Position numbers and translations under genes: made by a program | The notes under the pieces: model-generated | What the model was told of the DNA's origin: nothing | Databases searched by the model: none | What the model saw: the letters and a program-made list of their open reading frames with translations, nothing else | Assembly (NCBI GenBank): GCA_029051915.1 | Contig: JAIDKM010000021.1 | Location: 1-15,054, forward strand | Source of the DNA: Alistipes sp. | Lineage (GTDB): Bacteria; Bacteroidota; Bacteroidia; Bacteroidales; Rikenellaceae | DNA: 15,054 bases | Reading direction: 5' to 3' | Part shown: in pieces, positions 1-7,819 of the stretch | How positions within the stretch are numbered: position 1 is the first letter of the stretch | Layout: every line of letters begins with the position of its first letter

Positions 1-1
1 C

Positions 2-775
2 GGCGGGCTTGCCGGCACGGCCAACGAGTTCATCGACCGTCAGCTTATCAAGTACCTCGTACCCACGGACGCGATGGCCCAGCTGGGCGTCTACGGCGCC
101 ATTACCAAAATCGCCGTCGTCATGATGCTCTTCTACCAGATGTATCGCCTGGCGGCAGAACCGTTCTTCCTCTCCAGCTTCAAAAAGTCGGACTTCGTCG
201 AGATGAACGCCGCCGCATTGAAATACTACGTCATGGCCTCGATGCTCATCTTCCTGGGCCTCGCTTTGTTCCGCGATCTCTTCGCGCTGATCGTCGGCCG
301 CGACTTCCGCGAAGGAATCTATATTCTGCCCGTCGTCCTCGGCGCCAACGTCCTCGCCGGCGTGTGGCTCAACCTCTCGTTCTGGTACAAGCGCGAGGAG
401 CGGACGTCGCTGGCGATCGTCGTTACCGGTTCGGGACTCGTCGCCATGCTTGCTTTCGGGTGCTGGTTCATCCCTATGTGGGGGTATTACGGCGCCGCAT
501 GGGCCCGGCTGGCAAGCGAAACGGCTATGGTAGCCGTCAGCTGGTGGCTCAACAGAAAATTCTTTCCGACACCTTATCCGTGGGGGCGTATCGGCGAATA
601 CGCCGTCGTGGCGTTGGGCGTCTTCTTCGTGGCGGAGTTTTTGACACGTTCCGCAGGCAATATCTTCGTGGGCCATGCGTTCAATATCTTGTTGTTCATG
701 GGCTACGCCTTTTATCTCGTCCGCCGCGAGCGGATCGACACGAAGGCTTTGTTGCAGGCGGTTTTGAAAAGATAA
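2..775 (+). CDS. Polysaccharide/oligosaccharide flippase, C-terminal part (MATE/MOP superfamily)
   Basis: The reading frame is open from base 2 and the gene starts before the window; 257 C-terminal residues are visible. The protein is strongly hydrophobic, with roughly six membrane segments separated by short Arg/Lys-rich loops. An early stretch, GLAGTANEFIDRQLIKYLVP, is typical of the middle of Wzx/MurJ-like lipid-linked sugar exporters, and a later loop has the FWYKREERT type of sequence seen between paired helices of that family. The family moves lipid-linked glycans across the inner membrane for surface polysaccharide or cell-wall assembly; the substrate cannot be read from sequence. The ATG at 74 is internal and should not be taken as the start. 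The stop lies 6 bases before the delta' gene, so the two are probably co-transcribed. The superfamily call is fairly secure, the exact family less so. Confidence 0.82.
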   Translation, partial: GGLAGTANEFIDRQLIKYLVPTDAMAQLGVYGAITKIAVVMMLFYQMYRLAAEPFFLSSFKKSDFVEMNAAALKYYVMASMLIFLGLALFRDLFALIVGRDFREGIYILPVVLGANVLAGVWLNLSFWYKREERTSLAIVVTGSGLVAMLAFGCWFIPMWGYYGAAWARLASETAMVAVSWWLNRKFFPTPYPWGRIGEYAVVALGVFFVAEFLTRSAGNIFVGHAFNILLFMGYAFYLVRRERIDTKALLQAVLKR

Positions 776-781
776 CAGCAA

Positions 782-1927
782 ATGCGTTTCGCAGAGATCA
801 TAGGACAGGAGGAGCTGAAGCGGCATCTGGCGCAGTCGGTCGATGCCGGCCGCGTGAGCCATGCCCAGCTCTTTACCGGTGCTGCCGGCGCCGGTGCTTT
901 GGCGTTGGCCGTGGCTTACGTGCAGTATCTGTGTTGCCGGCATCGGCACGACGGAGACTCGTGCGGCGAGTGCCCCGACTGCAAGCAGATCGGAGCGCTG
1001 GCCCATCCCGATTTCCATCTGGTTTTCCCTGTCAACAAGCAGGGCAAGAAGTCGGGCGAGGTGATGCTTAGCGATGAGTTCCTGCCCCGTTTCCGCGAGT
1101 TGTTCGCCGAGCGCCGGGGTTACTTTTCGCCGCAGGACTGGTACGACCGGCTCGATCTGGGCAAGACGCTCAAGGGAATGATTTCGGCCCGCGAAGCCGA
1201 CGAAATCATCCGCAAACTCTCGTTCAAGAGCTTCGAAGCCGAGTATAAGATCATGCTCGTCTGGCTGCCCGAGGCGATGAACGAGGAGGCCGCCAACAAG
1301 ATTCTCAAGATCTTGGAGGAGCCGTGGGAGAGAACGCTTTTCGTTTTGGTCTCCGAACGCCCCGACCGGTTGTTGTCCACCATCGTTTCGCGTACGCAGG
1401 AGGTCGCTGTACCTCGAATAGCACCCGAGGTGCTCGAACGTGTCGCCGTCGATAGCGGCGTCTCCGATCCGGTGCAGGCCCGCAGCATGGCGCGTCTTGC
1501 GAACGGCAGTCTGCTGGAGCTCCAGCACCTGACCGCCGGTGAGAACGACGCCTTGCGGCATGAGAATTTCGAACTCTTCTGTTCCCTGATGCGGTTGAGC
1601 TACAACGACAAGCACCTCGAACTCGTTACCTGGGCCGAGGAGGCCGCCCAACTCTCCCGCGAGCAGCAGCGGACGTTCCTGCTCGATGCCGCCCGGCTGT
1701 TGCGCGAGAGTTACATGCTCCATGCCGGCATTCCCGAGATCGGCTATCTTTGGGGCGAGGAGCTCGCTTTCTGTTCGAAGTTCGCACCTTTCGTCGATTC
1801 GCGCAACATCGAGCCCCTCATCACCCAGATCGAGTCGGCTGCGGCGCAGATCGCGCAGAACGGCAATCCGACCATCGTCTTCACCCATTTCGCCCTCGCG
1901 GTGAGCAAATTGATAAAACATCTGTAG
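782..1927 (+). CDS. holB: DNA polymerase III delta' subunit (clamp-loader AAA+ protein)
   Basis: This 381-residue protein matches the clamp-loader delta' subunit, which opens the sliding clamp for loading onto primed DNA. The N-terminus (FAEIIGQEELKRHL) is the usual clamp-loader opening. The P-loop position at residues 33-40 reads GAAGAGAL and lacks the catalytic Lys, as expected for the non-ATP-binding delta' subunit. A zinc module follows with Cys51/52, 61, 64 and 67. The sensor-1 region at 167-181 (NEEAANKILKILEEP) and the SRT motif at 203-205, in the place of the SRC arginine finger, are clear. The C-terminal third is helical and diverged, as is usual. It sits 3 bases before folK. Bacteroidota genes of this type are sometimes annotated as DnaX-like, but the missing P-loop Lys favours delta'. 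Confidence 0.9.
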   Translation: MRFAEIIGQEELKRHLAQSVDAGRVSHAQLFTGAAGAGALALAVAYVQYLCCRHRHDGDSCGECPDCKQIGALAHPDFHLVFPVNKQGKKSGEVMLSDEFLPRFRELFAERRGYFSPQDWYDRLDLGKTLKGMISAREADEIIRKLSFKSFEAEYKIMLVWLPEAMNEEAANKILKILEEPWERTLFVLVSERPDRLLSTIVSRTQEVAVPRIAPEVLERVAVDSGVSDPVQARSMARLANGSLLELQHLTAGENDALRHENFELFCSLMRLSYNDKHLELVTWAEEAAQLSREQQRTFLLDAARLLRESYMLHAGIPEIGYLWGEELAFCSKFAPFVDSRNIEPLITQIESAAAQIAQNGNPTIVFTHFALAVSKLIKHL

Positions 1928-1930
1928 TTC

Positions 1931-2446
1931 ATGGCACGTGTAATTCTTCTGACCGGCGGCAACCTGGGCGACGTGAAACGAACCCTGCAGACCGCACAGC
2001 AGCTTATCAACGCCCGCGTCGGGGCCGTGCTGCGCTGTTCGCATCGTTACGAGAGCGAACCGTGGGGATTCGAGGACAGGCCCCGTTTTTCGAACCAGGC
2101 GCTCGAAGTCTCCACCGATCTCTCCGCAGTCGAGGTGCTCGATGCCGTCCAGGCGATCGAGCGGGAGCTGGGACGCAACCGCGCAGCCGAGACGCTCGAA
2201 AAAGCCCGCACCGGGATGCCTTACGTTTCGCGGCCCGTCGATATCGACATCATCTTCTACGACGACGAGGTCATCGACACCGAGCGGCTCTGCGTGCCGC
2301 ATCCCCGGCTCGCCGAACGCGAATTCGCGCTGGTGCCTCTCTGCGAGATCATGCGCAGCCGCCGCCATCCCGTTTCGGGGCTCTCCGTCGGGGAGATGCT
2401 CGACGCCCTGCGGGCACAACAACTTCACGAATCATGCGAAAAGTAG
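1931..2446 (+). CDS. folK: 2-amino-4-hydroxy-6-hydroxymethyldihydropteridine pyrophosphokinase (HPPK)
   Basis: This 171-residue cytoplasmic enzyme transfers pyrophosphate from ATP to 6-hydroxymethyl-7,8-dihydropterin in folate synthesis. Visible family landmarks are GGNLGD at 9-14 (the start of the fold, usually GSNLGD), SEPWGF at 43-48, and RPVDIDIIFY at 101-110, whose Asp104 and Asp106 match the paired Mg-binding aspartates. PHPRLAEREFALVPL at 123-137 is the conserved C-terminal block. The protein is near the usual family length and contains HPPK only, with no fused aldolase (FolB) or DHPS domain. It starts 3 bases after the delta' stop and overlaps the next gene by 13 bases, which suggests translational coupling. 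Confidence 0.93.
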   Translation: MARVILLTGGNLGDVKRTLQTAQQLINARVGAVLRCSHRYESEPWGFEDRPRFSNQALEVSTDLSAVEVLDAVQAIERELGRNRAAETLEKARTGMPYVSRPVDIDIIFYDDEVIDTERLCVPHPRLAEREFALVPLCEIMRSRRHPVSGLSVGEMLDALRAQQLHESCEK

Positions 2447-3387
2447 GTTACATAGTCATCTTCGCCCTCTTCCTGTCAACGGTCTCTTGCTTCAAGGAGG
2501 TCGCTTTCCGGACGGATTATGTCGTCAAACCGTTGCGGCAGCTCACCTCCGACGACCGGAATCCGGAGATCATTGCCGGCGCCACGGCTTTCGTCTACGA
2601 TGCCGATACCGCTTCGTGGACGGTCGCTTCCTATGAGGATGCGTTGGCCGGCATCATCACCTCCAAGGCCGATCCGTCCGTCAAGGAGAACACGCCGCTG
2701 GCCGTTTCCGAACCTTACGGGAGCGACGGATGGATCCGCTTGCCGCTCGACCGCGAGTGGCAGATGATCGTCGTCGTCGATCCCCTCGACCGGCTTTACG
2801 CCTATACGCAGCAGCAGATCGGCGAAAACCTTCCCCAGCTCACCGTCTCCGTCGTCTTCCAGCCGTGGAAAACCGGAACTTCCTACAAGAACGGCAACTG
2901 GTATTTCCGCAACGATTTCTACGTCGATCCTTCGCGGGTCGAATGTTTCGTCGAGGCCCGGGCCCAAGAGGTCGAGGAGGGCGCCGCCGAAGCGCTCCAG
3001 TCGCCCAAGATCTACGCCTACGGCGTCGACACCGCTTCCTGGTACATCGCCTCCTACGACGATGCCGTCAACGGCGTCATCACCTCCAGGTCGTCCGGGC
3101 AGACCCGCACGTCGCCCGACTTCCCGGCCTACGCCGTTCCCGACAGCGAATCGTACAGCATGGAGGTTACCTCGTCGCCCATCATGCTCGTCGTCGTCGA
3201 CCGCACCCACCGCATGTACGCCTATACGGAAGCCGATGTCGATCTCGCCGGCGCCAGTCCTACGTTCTCCGTGCTTTTCCGGCCGTGGCTGGAGCAGTGG
3301 ATCTCCATCGAGGAGGGATGGCGCATCGTCGACGACCTCCATGCGCCCGATTCCGACGAGGACAATCAAATACGTTCTGCCCGATGA
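2434..3387 (+). CDS. Putative lipoprotein of unknown function with two tandem homologous repeats
   Basis: The 317-residue product has no function I recognise. The chosen start at 2434 gives a short basic N-terminus, a hydrophobic stretch and a permissive Bacteroidota lipobox (STVSC, Cys19), so it is probably a membrane-anchored lipoprotein. The mature part consists of two related units of about 115 residues (roughly 50-165 and 190-302). Each has a Y-x-x-DTASW-x-(V/I)ASY-(E/D)DA-x-x-G-(I/V)ITS block, then a VVVD-x-x-x-R-(L/M)YAYT strand, then a V-(V/L)F-(Q/R)PW segment. This looks like an old internal duplication of a beta-rich domain. The frame stays open far upstream of 2434 (from 1750), but that part is a shadow of the delta' and folK genes. 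The stop overlaps the next start as ATGA. An envelope role is inferred only from the signal and the neighbours. Confidence 0.8.
   Translation: MRKVGYIVIFALFLSTVSCFKEVAFRTDYVVKPLRQLTSDDRNPEIIAGATAFVYDADTASWTVASYEDALAGIITSKADPSVKENTPLAVSEPYGSDGWIRLPLDREWQMIVVVDPLDRLYAYTQQQIGENLPQLTVSVVFQPWKTGTSYKNGNWYFRNDFYVDPSRVECFVEARAQEVEEGAAEALQSPKIYAYGVDTASWYIASYDDAVNGVITSRSSGQTRTSPDFPAYAVPDSESYSMEVTSSPIMLVVVDRTHRMYAYTEADVDLAGASPTFSVLFRPWLEQWISIEEGWRIVDDLHAPDSDEDNQIRSAR
2581..3339 (+). repeat. Degenerate tandem repeat at protein level within the lipoprotein gene
   Basis: Unit 1 is about 2581-2928 and unit 2 about 3001-3339. The similarity is clear in protein (DTASW...ASYEDA...GIITS against DTASW...ASYDDA...GVITS; RLYAYT against RMYAYT; VFQPW against LFRPW). 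It is too diverged in DNA to behave as a recombination repeat. A linker of about 24 residues rich in Glu and Ala separates the units. Confidence 0.75.
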
Positions 3388-5432
3388 ACCGTTCTTCCCG
3401 ACATACGCTCGTCGTGTTGCGCAGTGCCGTCGCGCTGCTCTTCGCCTCGGCCTTTCTGAGCCGTTGCGCGAGCATGATGGTGCCGACGGGCGGCCCCAAA
3501 GACAGCCTGCCGCCCGTGATCGTCAACATGACGCCCGACAACTTCGCCACCGACCGGCCGACGGTCAACCACCAGAAGATCTACATCGAGTTCGACGAGT
3601 ACGTTCAGCTCAAAGATCAGCAGAAGGAGTTCTTCACCTCTCCGCAGATGAAGAAGAAACCCACCCTCTCCATTCGCGGCAAGGGCGTCGTCATCCAGCT
3701 GCGCGATACGTTGGAGCCCAATACGACCTACGCCTTGAACTTCGGCAGCGCCCTGCGCGACAACAACGAGGGCAATCCGCTCTACTCCATGCGCTACGTC
3801 TTCTCCACCGGCCCCGAGATCGATTCCATGATCCTCTCCGGCTACACCGCCGACGGCTACAAGGCCGACTCCGTTTCCCGGACATTCATCTGGTTCTTTC
3901 CTGCCGATTCGGTCGAGGATGTCCCCGAGTACGATTCCACGATCTTCAAGTACAAGCCTGCCGTCATCGCCCGGGCCGAGAACAACGGCATCTTCATCGC
4001 CCAGAACCTCAAGCCCATTCCTTACCGGGTCTATGCCGTTCAGGACAAGAACGACAACCAGCTCTACGAACCCGGCGCCGATCAGGTCGGATTTCTCGAA
4101 GGAACCTACAACCCCGCCGAGCTGCCCGATTTCGCCATGTGGTACGACTCCTTGCGCGGATACGTCTCCGCCGAGCCGCAGCTGTACCTGCGGATGTTCA
4201 CCGACCGGGCATTCCGGCGTCAGCTGCTCTCCCAGACCGAGCGTCCCCTGCAGCACAAGGCCATGCTCTACTTCTCCGCACCCCATCCGCAGATCGACAG
4301 CATCCGCTTCGACAGCATTCCCAAGGGCGGATTCATCGTCGATCCCCAGACCGTCGGGCGCGACACGCTGGCCATCTGGTTCACCGTACCGAGCGCCGAG
4401 CTGCCCGACACCATCCGCGGGTCGGTTACGTATTTCAAGCATGATTCCGTCAACGAGTTGCAACGGGTTACCGAGCCGCTGAAGCTCTCGTGGCGGTTCA
4501 TCGAGACCAAAGAGCAGGAACGCGAGCGCGAGAAGAACGAGCGCGAACGCCGCAAAGCCGAGGAGGCCGGCGAGGAGTGGGTCGAGCCCGAGAAGCCCAA
4601 TCCGTTCAACGTCAAGCTCTCGCTCTCGGGCGAGGTCAACCCCGAGGAGCACCTCGTCGCCGATTTCGACTACCCCCTCGCCCGACTCGACTCCGCCGCG
4701 CTGCTGCTGACCGTTACGATGCCCGACAACTCCGTTTCGGATGTCCCCGTACATTTCGTTCGCGATACGGCCATGCTGCGACGCTGGTATGTTCGGGCTC
4801 CCTGGAAAACGGGCGGCACCTACACCCTCACCATGCCGGCCGGAACCTTCACCGACATCGCCGGATTCACGAACGACTCGATCGTCGGCAAATACACCGT
4901 ACTCGACCCCGAGAAGTTCGCCGTGGTGAAGATCAACGTCCGGGCCCCTGAGGGCAGGCGCTATATCATCCAGCTGCTCGACGGCAACGGAGCGCTCAAA
5001 CAGGAGCGGCGCGACGTCGTGTCGGGCCCCGTGCAGTTCAACTTCGTGCCCGCCGGCAACATCAAGTTCCGCATCATCGAGGACACCAACGGCAACGGGA
5101 AGTGGGACACGGGCGATGTCGTGCTGCGGCGTCAGCCCGAGCGGGCCGAGTTCTTCTTCAACGACTCCGGCGAGGATACTTTCTCCACCAAAGCCAACTG
5201 GGAGATCGAGTTCGAGATGGACATGTCCCGGATTTTCGCGCCCGTAACGATGCAGTCGCTCTCGCGGCTTCTCGACGAACGCGAGTTGCAGCGGCTGCGG
5301 CGCGAGGAGGAGAAGAAAGCCAAAGAGGGGCCCCAGAACAACGGCGGAAACCGGACGCCTTCGCAGCAGAGCGGAGGCATGGGCGGTTTCGGCGGCATGA
5401 GTTCTGCGGGCCGCATGTTGAATTCTATGTGA
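3384..5432 (+). CDS. Large Ig-like (SbsA/Big_5-type) lipoprotein
   Basis: The start at 3384 overlaps the previous stop (ATGA) and gives 682 residues with a signal region ending near Cys28 (FLSRC, an imperfect lipobox with Arg at -1). Right after it comes CASMMVPTGGPKDSLPPVIV, the hallmark opening of a widespread Bacteroidota lipoprotein family. An Ig-like Big_5/SbsA domain spans about 37-145. The middle is beta-rich. A highly charged Arg/Glu linker, probably helical, covers about 374-405. A DTNGNGKWDTGD motif near residue 567 resembles a Ca-binding DxNxNG loop. The C-terminus has another charged helix and then a Gly/Ser/Met-rich tail. The family is common and its role is unknown; cell-surface or periplasmic location is inferred. 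The open frame upstream of 3384 is an out-of-frame shadow of the previous gene. Confidence 0.88.
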   Translation: MNRSSRHTLVVLRSAVALLFASAFLSRCASMMVPTGGPKDSLPPVIVNMTPDNFATDRPTVNHQKIYIEFDEYVQLKDQQKEFFTSPQMKKKPTLSIRGKGVVIQLRDTLEPNTTYALNFGSALRDNNEGNPLYSMRYVFSTGPEIDSMILSGYTADGYKADSVSRTFIWFFPADSVEDVPEYDSTIFKYKPAVIARAENNGIFIAQNLKPIPYRVYAVQDKNDNQLYEPGADQVGFLEGTYNPAELPDFAMWYDSLRGYVSAEPQLYLRMFTDRAFRRQLLSQTERPLQHKAMLYFSAPHPQIDSIRFDSIPKGGFIVDPQTVGRDTLAIWFTVPSAELPDTIRGSVTYFKHDSVNELQRVTEPLKLSWRFIETKEQEREREKNERERRKAEEAGEEWVEPEKPNPFNVKLSLSGEVNPEEHLVADFDYPLARLDSAALLLTVTMPDNSVSDVPVHFVRDTAMLRRWYVRAPWKTGGTYTLTMPAGTFTDIAGFTNDSIVGKYTVLDPEKFAVVKINVRAPEGRRYIIQLLDGNGALKQERRDVVSGPVQFNFVPAGNIKFRIIEDTNGNGKWDTGDVVLRRQPERAEFFFNDSGEDTFSTKANWEIEFEMDMSRIFAPVTMQSLSRLLDERELQRLRREEEKKAKEGPQNNGGNRTPSQQSGGMGGFGGMSSAGRMLNSM

Positions 5433-5439
5433 TGATCGT

Positions 5440-6249
5440 ATGAAAGTTCGGATATTTTTGGGTTCGGCGTTGCTGACGTGCTTCCTGCTTGGCGGGGTGC
5501 AGCGCGTCGTCGCGCAGCATACGTTGGGTTTCGTCGCCGGCTACGGCATGGCGAACGGCCGGCTCGACCCCAAGCAGGAGTCGCGGGCCATCTGGGGCCG
5601 CTACAGCGGCGGCCTCACGTGGCGCTACTACGGATCGCAGCGTTTCGTCGGCGGTTTCGGCGCCGATCTGGAATTCCTGCAGCAGGGGTTCTCCTATGCG
5701 GTCAACGCTTCGCAGGTCGACGAGAAGTCCGACTACCTTTATTATACGCGCCGCATCAACACCATCATGCTGCCGATCGTCTGGCAGCCTCACGTCTACC
5801 TGATGCACAACCGCGTGCGCGTCTACCTGGAAGCTGCCGCCACCTTTTCCTACCACCTCTCGTCGACCTACGAGAACGAGTGGGCCCGCGACCGGGGGCT
5901 GGAGGATTGGCAGGGCGACTATCCTTTCAAGCTCGCGCGCGACAACCGGTGGGGCTACGGATTGGCCGGCGGCGGCGGCATCGCGATTCTGATCCGGCGC
6001 TTCGAGCTCAACTTCCGCGTGCGCTACTATTTCGGCTACTCCGACATTCTGCGCAATCGCACCCGCTATGCTGGCAATACCATCGACGGCTCCGAAAATC
6101 CGTTCTGGTCTACGCCCCTGCGCTCGCCGCTCGACAACCTCAACATCAGCGTCGGCCTGAGCTATCGTTTCAACAAGGAGGGATTCCAAACCTGGAAGCC
6201 CCGTCCCAAGCGGGAGAAGACCCGCGAAGTTTTCAAATACGCTTTGTAA
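5440..6249 (+). CDS. Outer-membrane beta-barrel protein (PorT-like/OMP_b-brl type)
   Basis: This 269-residue product starts with a Sec signal peptide (cleavage likely near VVAQ, residues 23-26). Alternating polar and hydrophobic strands follow, rich in Tyr, Phe and Gly (for example LGFVAGYGMANG, FELNFRVRYYFGY and LNISVGLSYRFN). That pattern fits a small outer-membrane beta-barrel of the PF13568-like kind. Length and strand pattern are similar to PorT-family barrels, but I cannot assign it to the gliding/type IX secretion PorT itself. It lies 7 bases after the Ig-like lipoprotein, so the two may be made together as an envelope pair. A basic tail (KPRPKREKTREVFKYAL) follows the last predicted strand, and the protein does not end in the typical terminal Phe. 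Confidence 0.8.
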   Translation: MKVRIFLGSALLTCFLLGGVQRVVAQHTLGFVAGYGMANGRLDPKQESRAIWGRYSGGLTWRYYGSQRFVGGFGADLEFLQQGFSYAVNASQVDEKSDYLYYTRRINTIMLPIVWQPHVYLMHNRVRVYLEAAATFSYHLSSTYENEWARDRGLEDWQGDYPFKLARDNRWGYGLAGGGGIAILIRRFELNFRVRYYFGYSDILRNRTRYAGNTIDGSENPFWSTPLRSPLDNLNISVGLSYRFNKEGFQTWKPRPKREKTREVFKYAL

Positions 6250-6262
6250 TCGTTCGCTTCTT

Positions 6263-6601
6263 ATGGAAAATACCCGTCAGCAGAAAATCGCCAGACAGAT
6301 TCAGAAGGACGTCGCCGAGATCTTCCAGAAGGAGGGCGCCGCGATCGTCAGCGGCTTGCTCGTTACCGTTACCGCGGTGCGTATCTCGCCCGATTTCGGC
6401 TATGCCAAGATCTACGTCAGCGTCTTTCCTTTCGAGCGGAGCGAGGAGCTCATGCAGGCATTGGAGCAGAATATCCGGCTCCTTCGCCGAGCTTTGGGCC
6501 AGCGCCTGCGCAACCAGTTGAAGAACGTGCCCGAGATCCAGTTCTTCCTCGACGATTCGCTCGAATACATCGAGCATATCGATCAGGCGCTCAAAAGATA
6601 A
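6263..6601 (+). CDS. rbfA: 30S ribosome-binding factor A
   Basis: The product is 112 residues, the normal size for RbfA, a KH-type protein that binds the immature 30S subunit and helps mature the 5' end of 16S rRNA. The N-terminal helix (RQQKIARQIQKDVAEIFQKE), the conserved V-R-I-S-P-D-F-x-Y-A-K-I-Y-V-S strand-turn at about 39-53, and the C-terminal PEIQFFLDDSLEYIEHID segment are all family signatures. It starts 13 bases after the barrel gene. The LolC/E-like permease follows directly; the rbfA-permease order is, from memory, common in this phylum. Confidence 0.94.
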   Translation: MENTRQQKIARQIQKDVAEIFQKEGAAIVSGLLVTVTAVRISPDFGYAKIYVSVFPFERSEELMQALEQNIRLLRRALGQRLRNQLKNVPEIQFFLDDSLEYIEHIDQALKR

Positions 6602-6613
6602 CTCTTGATTCCC

Positions 6614-7819
6614 ATGCTCCCCCGCCTCTTCGCCCGGCGTTACCTCTTTTCGCGTGCTTCGCGGTCGGTCGTCAACCTGATTTCCGGGTTGAGCGTCGTT
6701 GCCGTGGCCGTTCCCGTCGCGGCGATGATCGTCCTGTTGTCCGTTTTCAACGGATTCGAGACGCTCATCAAGGGGAACTGTTCCGTTTTCGATGCCGATC
6801 TGACGCTCTCGCCCTGCGAAGGGCAGACGTTCGACGTCGCCGGGGTCGACAGCCTGGCGGTTTCAAGGGTGCCGGGCGTCGAGGCTTGCTCTTTCATTCT
6901 CGAACAGAGCGCTCTGCTCGAACACGGGGGACGACAGGCTACGGCTACCGTGCGAGGCGTCGACGACCGGTACGGGGAGGTCTTTCCTTTCGCAGAGACC
7001 ATCTCGTCCGGAACTCCGGACGTGCGGATCGGCGATTTGGAACGGATCGTCGTCGGGCAGACGATGGCCTACATGCTGGGAATCCGGTCGCTGGCTGATG
7101 CCGACATCCATCTCTACGCCGTGCGGCGGGGATCTTTTTCGTCGTTATTGCCCGTGCAGAATTATTCGCGGCGCACGGTGCCCGTCGGCGGGGCTTTCTC
7201 CGTCGATCTGGAGAGCGAGCGCTCCCACGTGCTCGTATCGCTGCGGCTGGCCCAAGATCTCTTTTCGCTTCCCGGGCGCGCTTCGGCCCTCTCGATCCGT
7301 GTTGCGCCCGATGCCGATCTTCCGCAGGTGCGGCGGGCCGTCGCGGAGATCGCCGGCGGCAATTTCCGGGTGCAGACCCGGTCCGAAATGCGGGCTTCGT
7401 TCTATCGGATCATGACCTATGAGAAGTGGGGCATCTTCTTCATCGCTCTGCTGGTGCTCGTCGTCGCTTCGTTTTCGGTCGTCGGGGCGCTGGCCATGTT
7501 GATCGTCGACAAGCACGACGACATCCGGACGCTCGGGGCGCTCGGGGCCGACCGGATGCTCGTGCGGGCGATCTTCCGTACGGAGGGGTTGCTGATCTGC
7601 GGTCTCGGAGCTCTTTTCGGTCTCGTGCTGGGGGTTGGCGCTGCGCTTCTCCAGCAGCATTTCGGTTTGATCGAGATTCCCGCCGAAACGTTCCTCACCA
7701 AAAGTTATCCCGTCGAATTCCGTTTTTCGGATCTGCTGACCGTCGCCGCCGCATTCGCCGCCGTGGCGTTCGCGCTTTCGAATATCACCGTGCGCAGCAT
7801 GATAAAAAAGATTTCATGA
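6614..7819 (+). CDS. FtsX/LolC-LolE-type ABC transporter permease
   Basis: This 401-residue inner-membrane protein has the MacB/LolE layout. A first membrane helix lies at about 21-44, after the FARRYLFSR motif. A large periplasmic domain spans about 50-265, and three C-terminal helices (about 272-295, 318-345 and 370-390) form the FtsX domain. The cytoplasmic loop DKHDDIRTLGALGAD matches the coupling loop where the ATPase docks. The family extracts lipoproteins from the inner membrane or acts as a mechanotransmission complex. No ATPase (LolD-like) gene is nearby, so it must be encoded elsewhere. I chose the ATG at 6614 because homologues begin at the FARRYLF segment; an in-frame TTG at 6605 would add three residues. 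Its stop overlaps the next gene by 4 bases. Confidence 0.88.
   Translation: MLPRLFARRYLFSRASRSVVNLISGLSVVAVAVPVAAMIVLLSVFNGFETLIKGNCSVFDADLTLSPCEGQTFDVAGVDSLAVSRVPGVEACSFILEQSALLEHGGRQATATVRGVDDRYGEVFPFAETISSGTPDVRIGDLERIVVGQTMAYMLGIRSLADADIHLYAVRRGSFSSLLPVQNYSRRTVPVGGAFSVDLESERSHVLVSLRLAQDLFSLPGRASALSIRVAPDADLPQVRRAVAEIAGGNFRVQTRSEMRASFYRIMTYEKWGIFFIALLVLVVASFSVVGALAMLIVDKHDDIRTLGALGADRMLVRAIFRTEGLLICGLGALFGLVLGVGAALLQQHFGLIEIPAETFLTKSYPVEFRFSDLLTVAAAFAAVAFALSNITVRSMIKKIS

Noticed and set aside
782..1927. Degenerate P-loop in the clamp-loader gene as a sign of a broken ATPase
   Set aside because: Loss of the P-loop Lys is normal for delta' subunits, so this is not a defect.
1750..2433. Possible fused long gene extending upstream of the duplicated lipoprotein
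   Set aside because: The frame is open, but the translation is Arg-rich shadow text of delta' and folK, and a signal peptide begins exactly at 2434.
3366..4754. Long antisense reading frame of 462 codons opposite the Ig-like lipoprotein
   Set aside because: High GC and biased codon use create long open antisense frames. The translation is low-complexity (Gly, Val, Asp, Leu) with no domain, and the sense gene has clear motifs. The same applies to the antisense frames at 2476-3369, 5425-6189, 11841-12767, 12764-13648 and 13820-14917.
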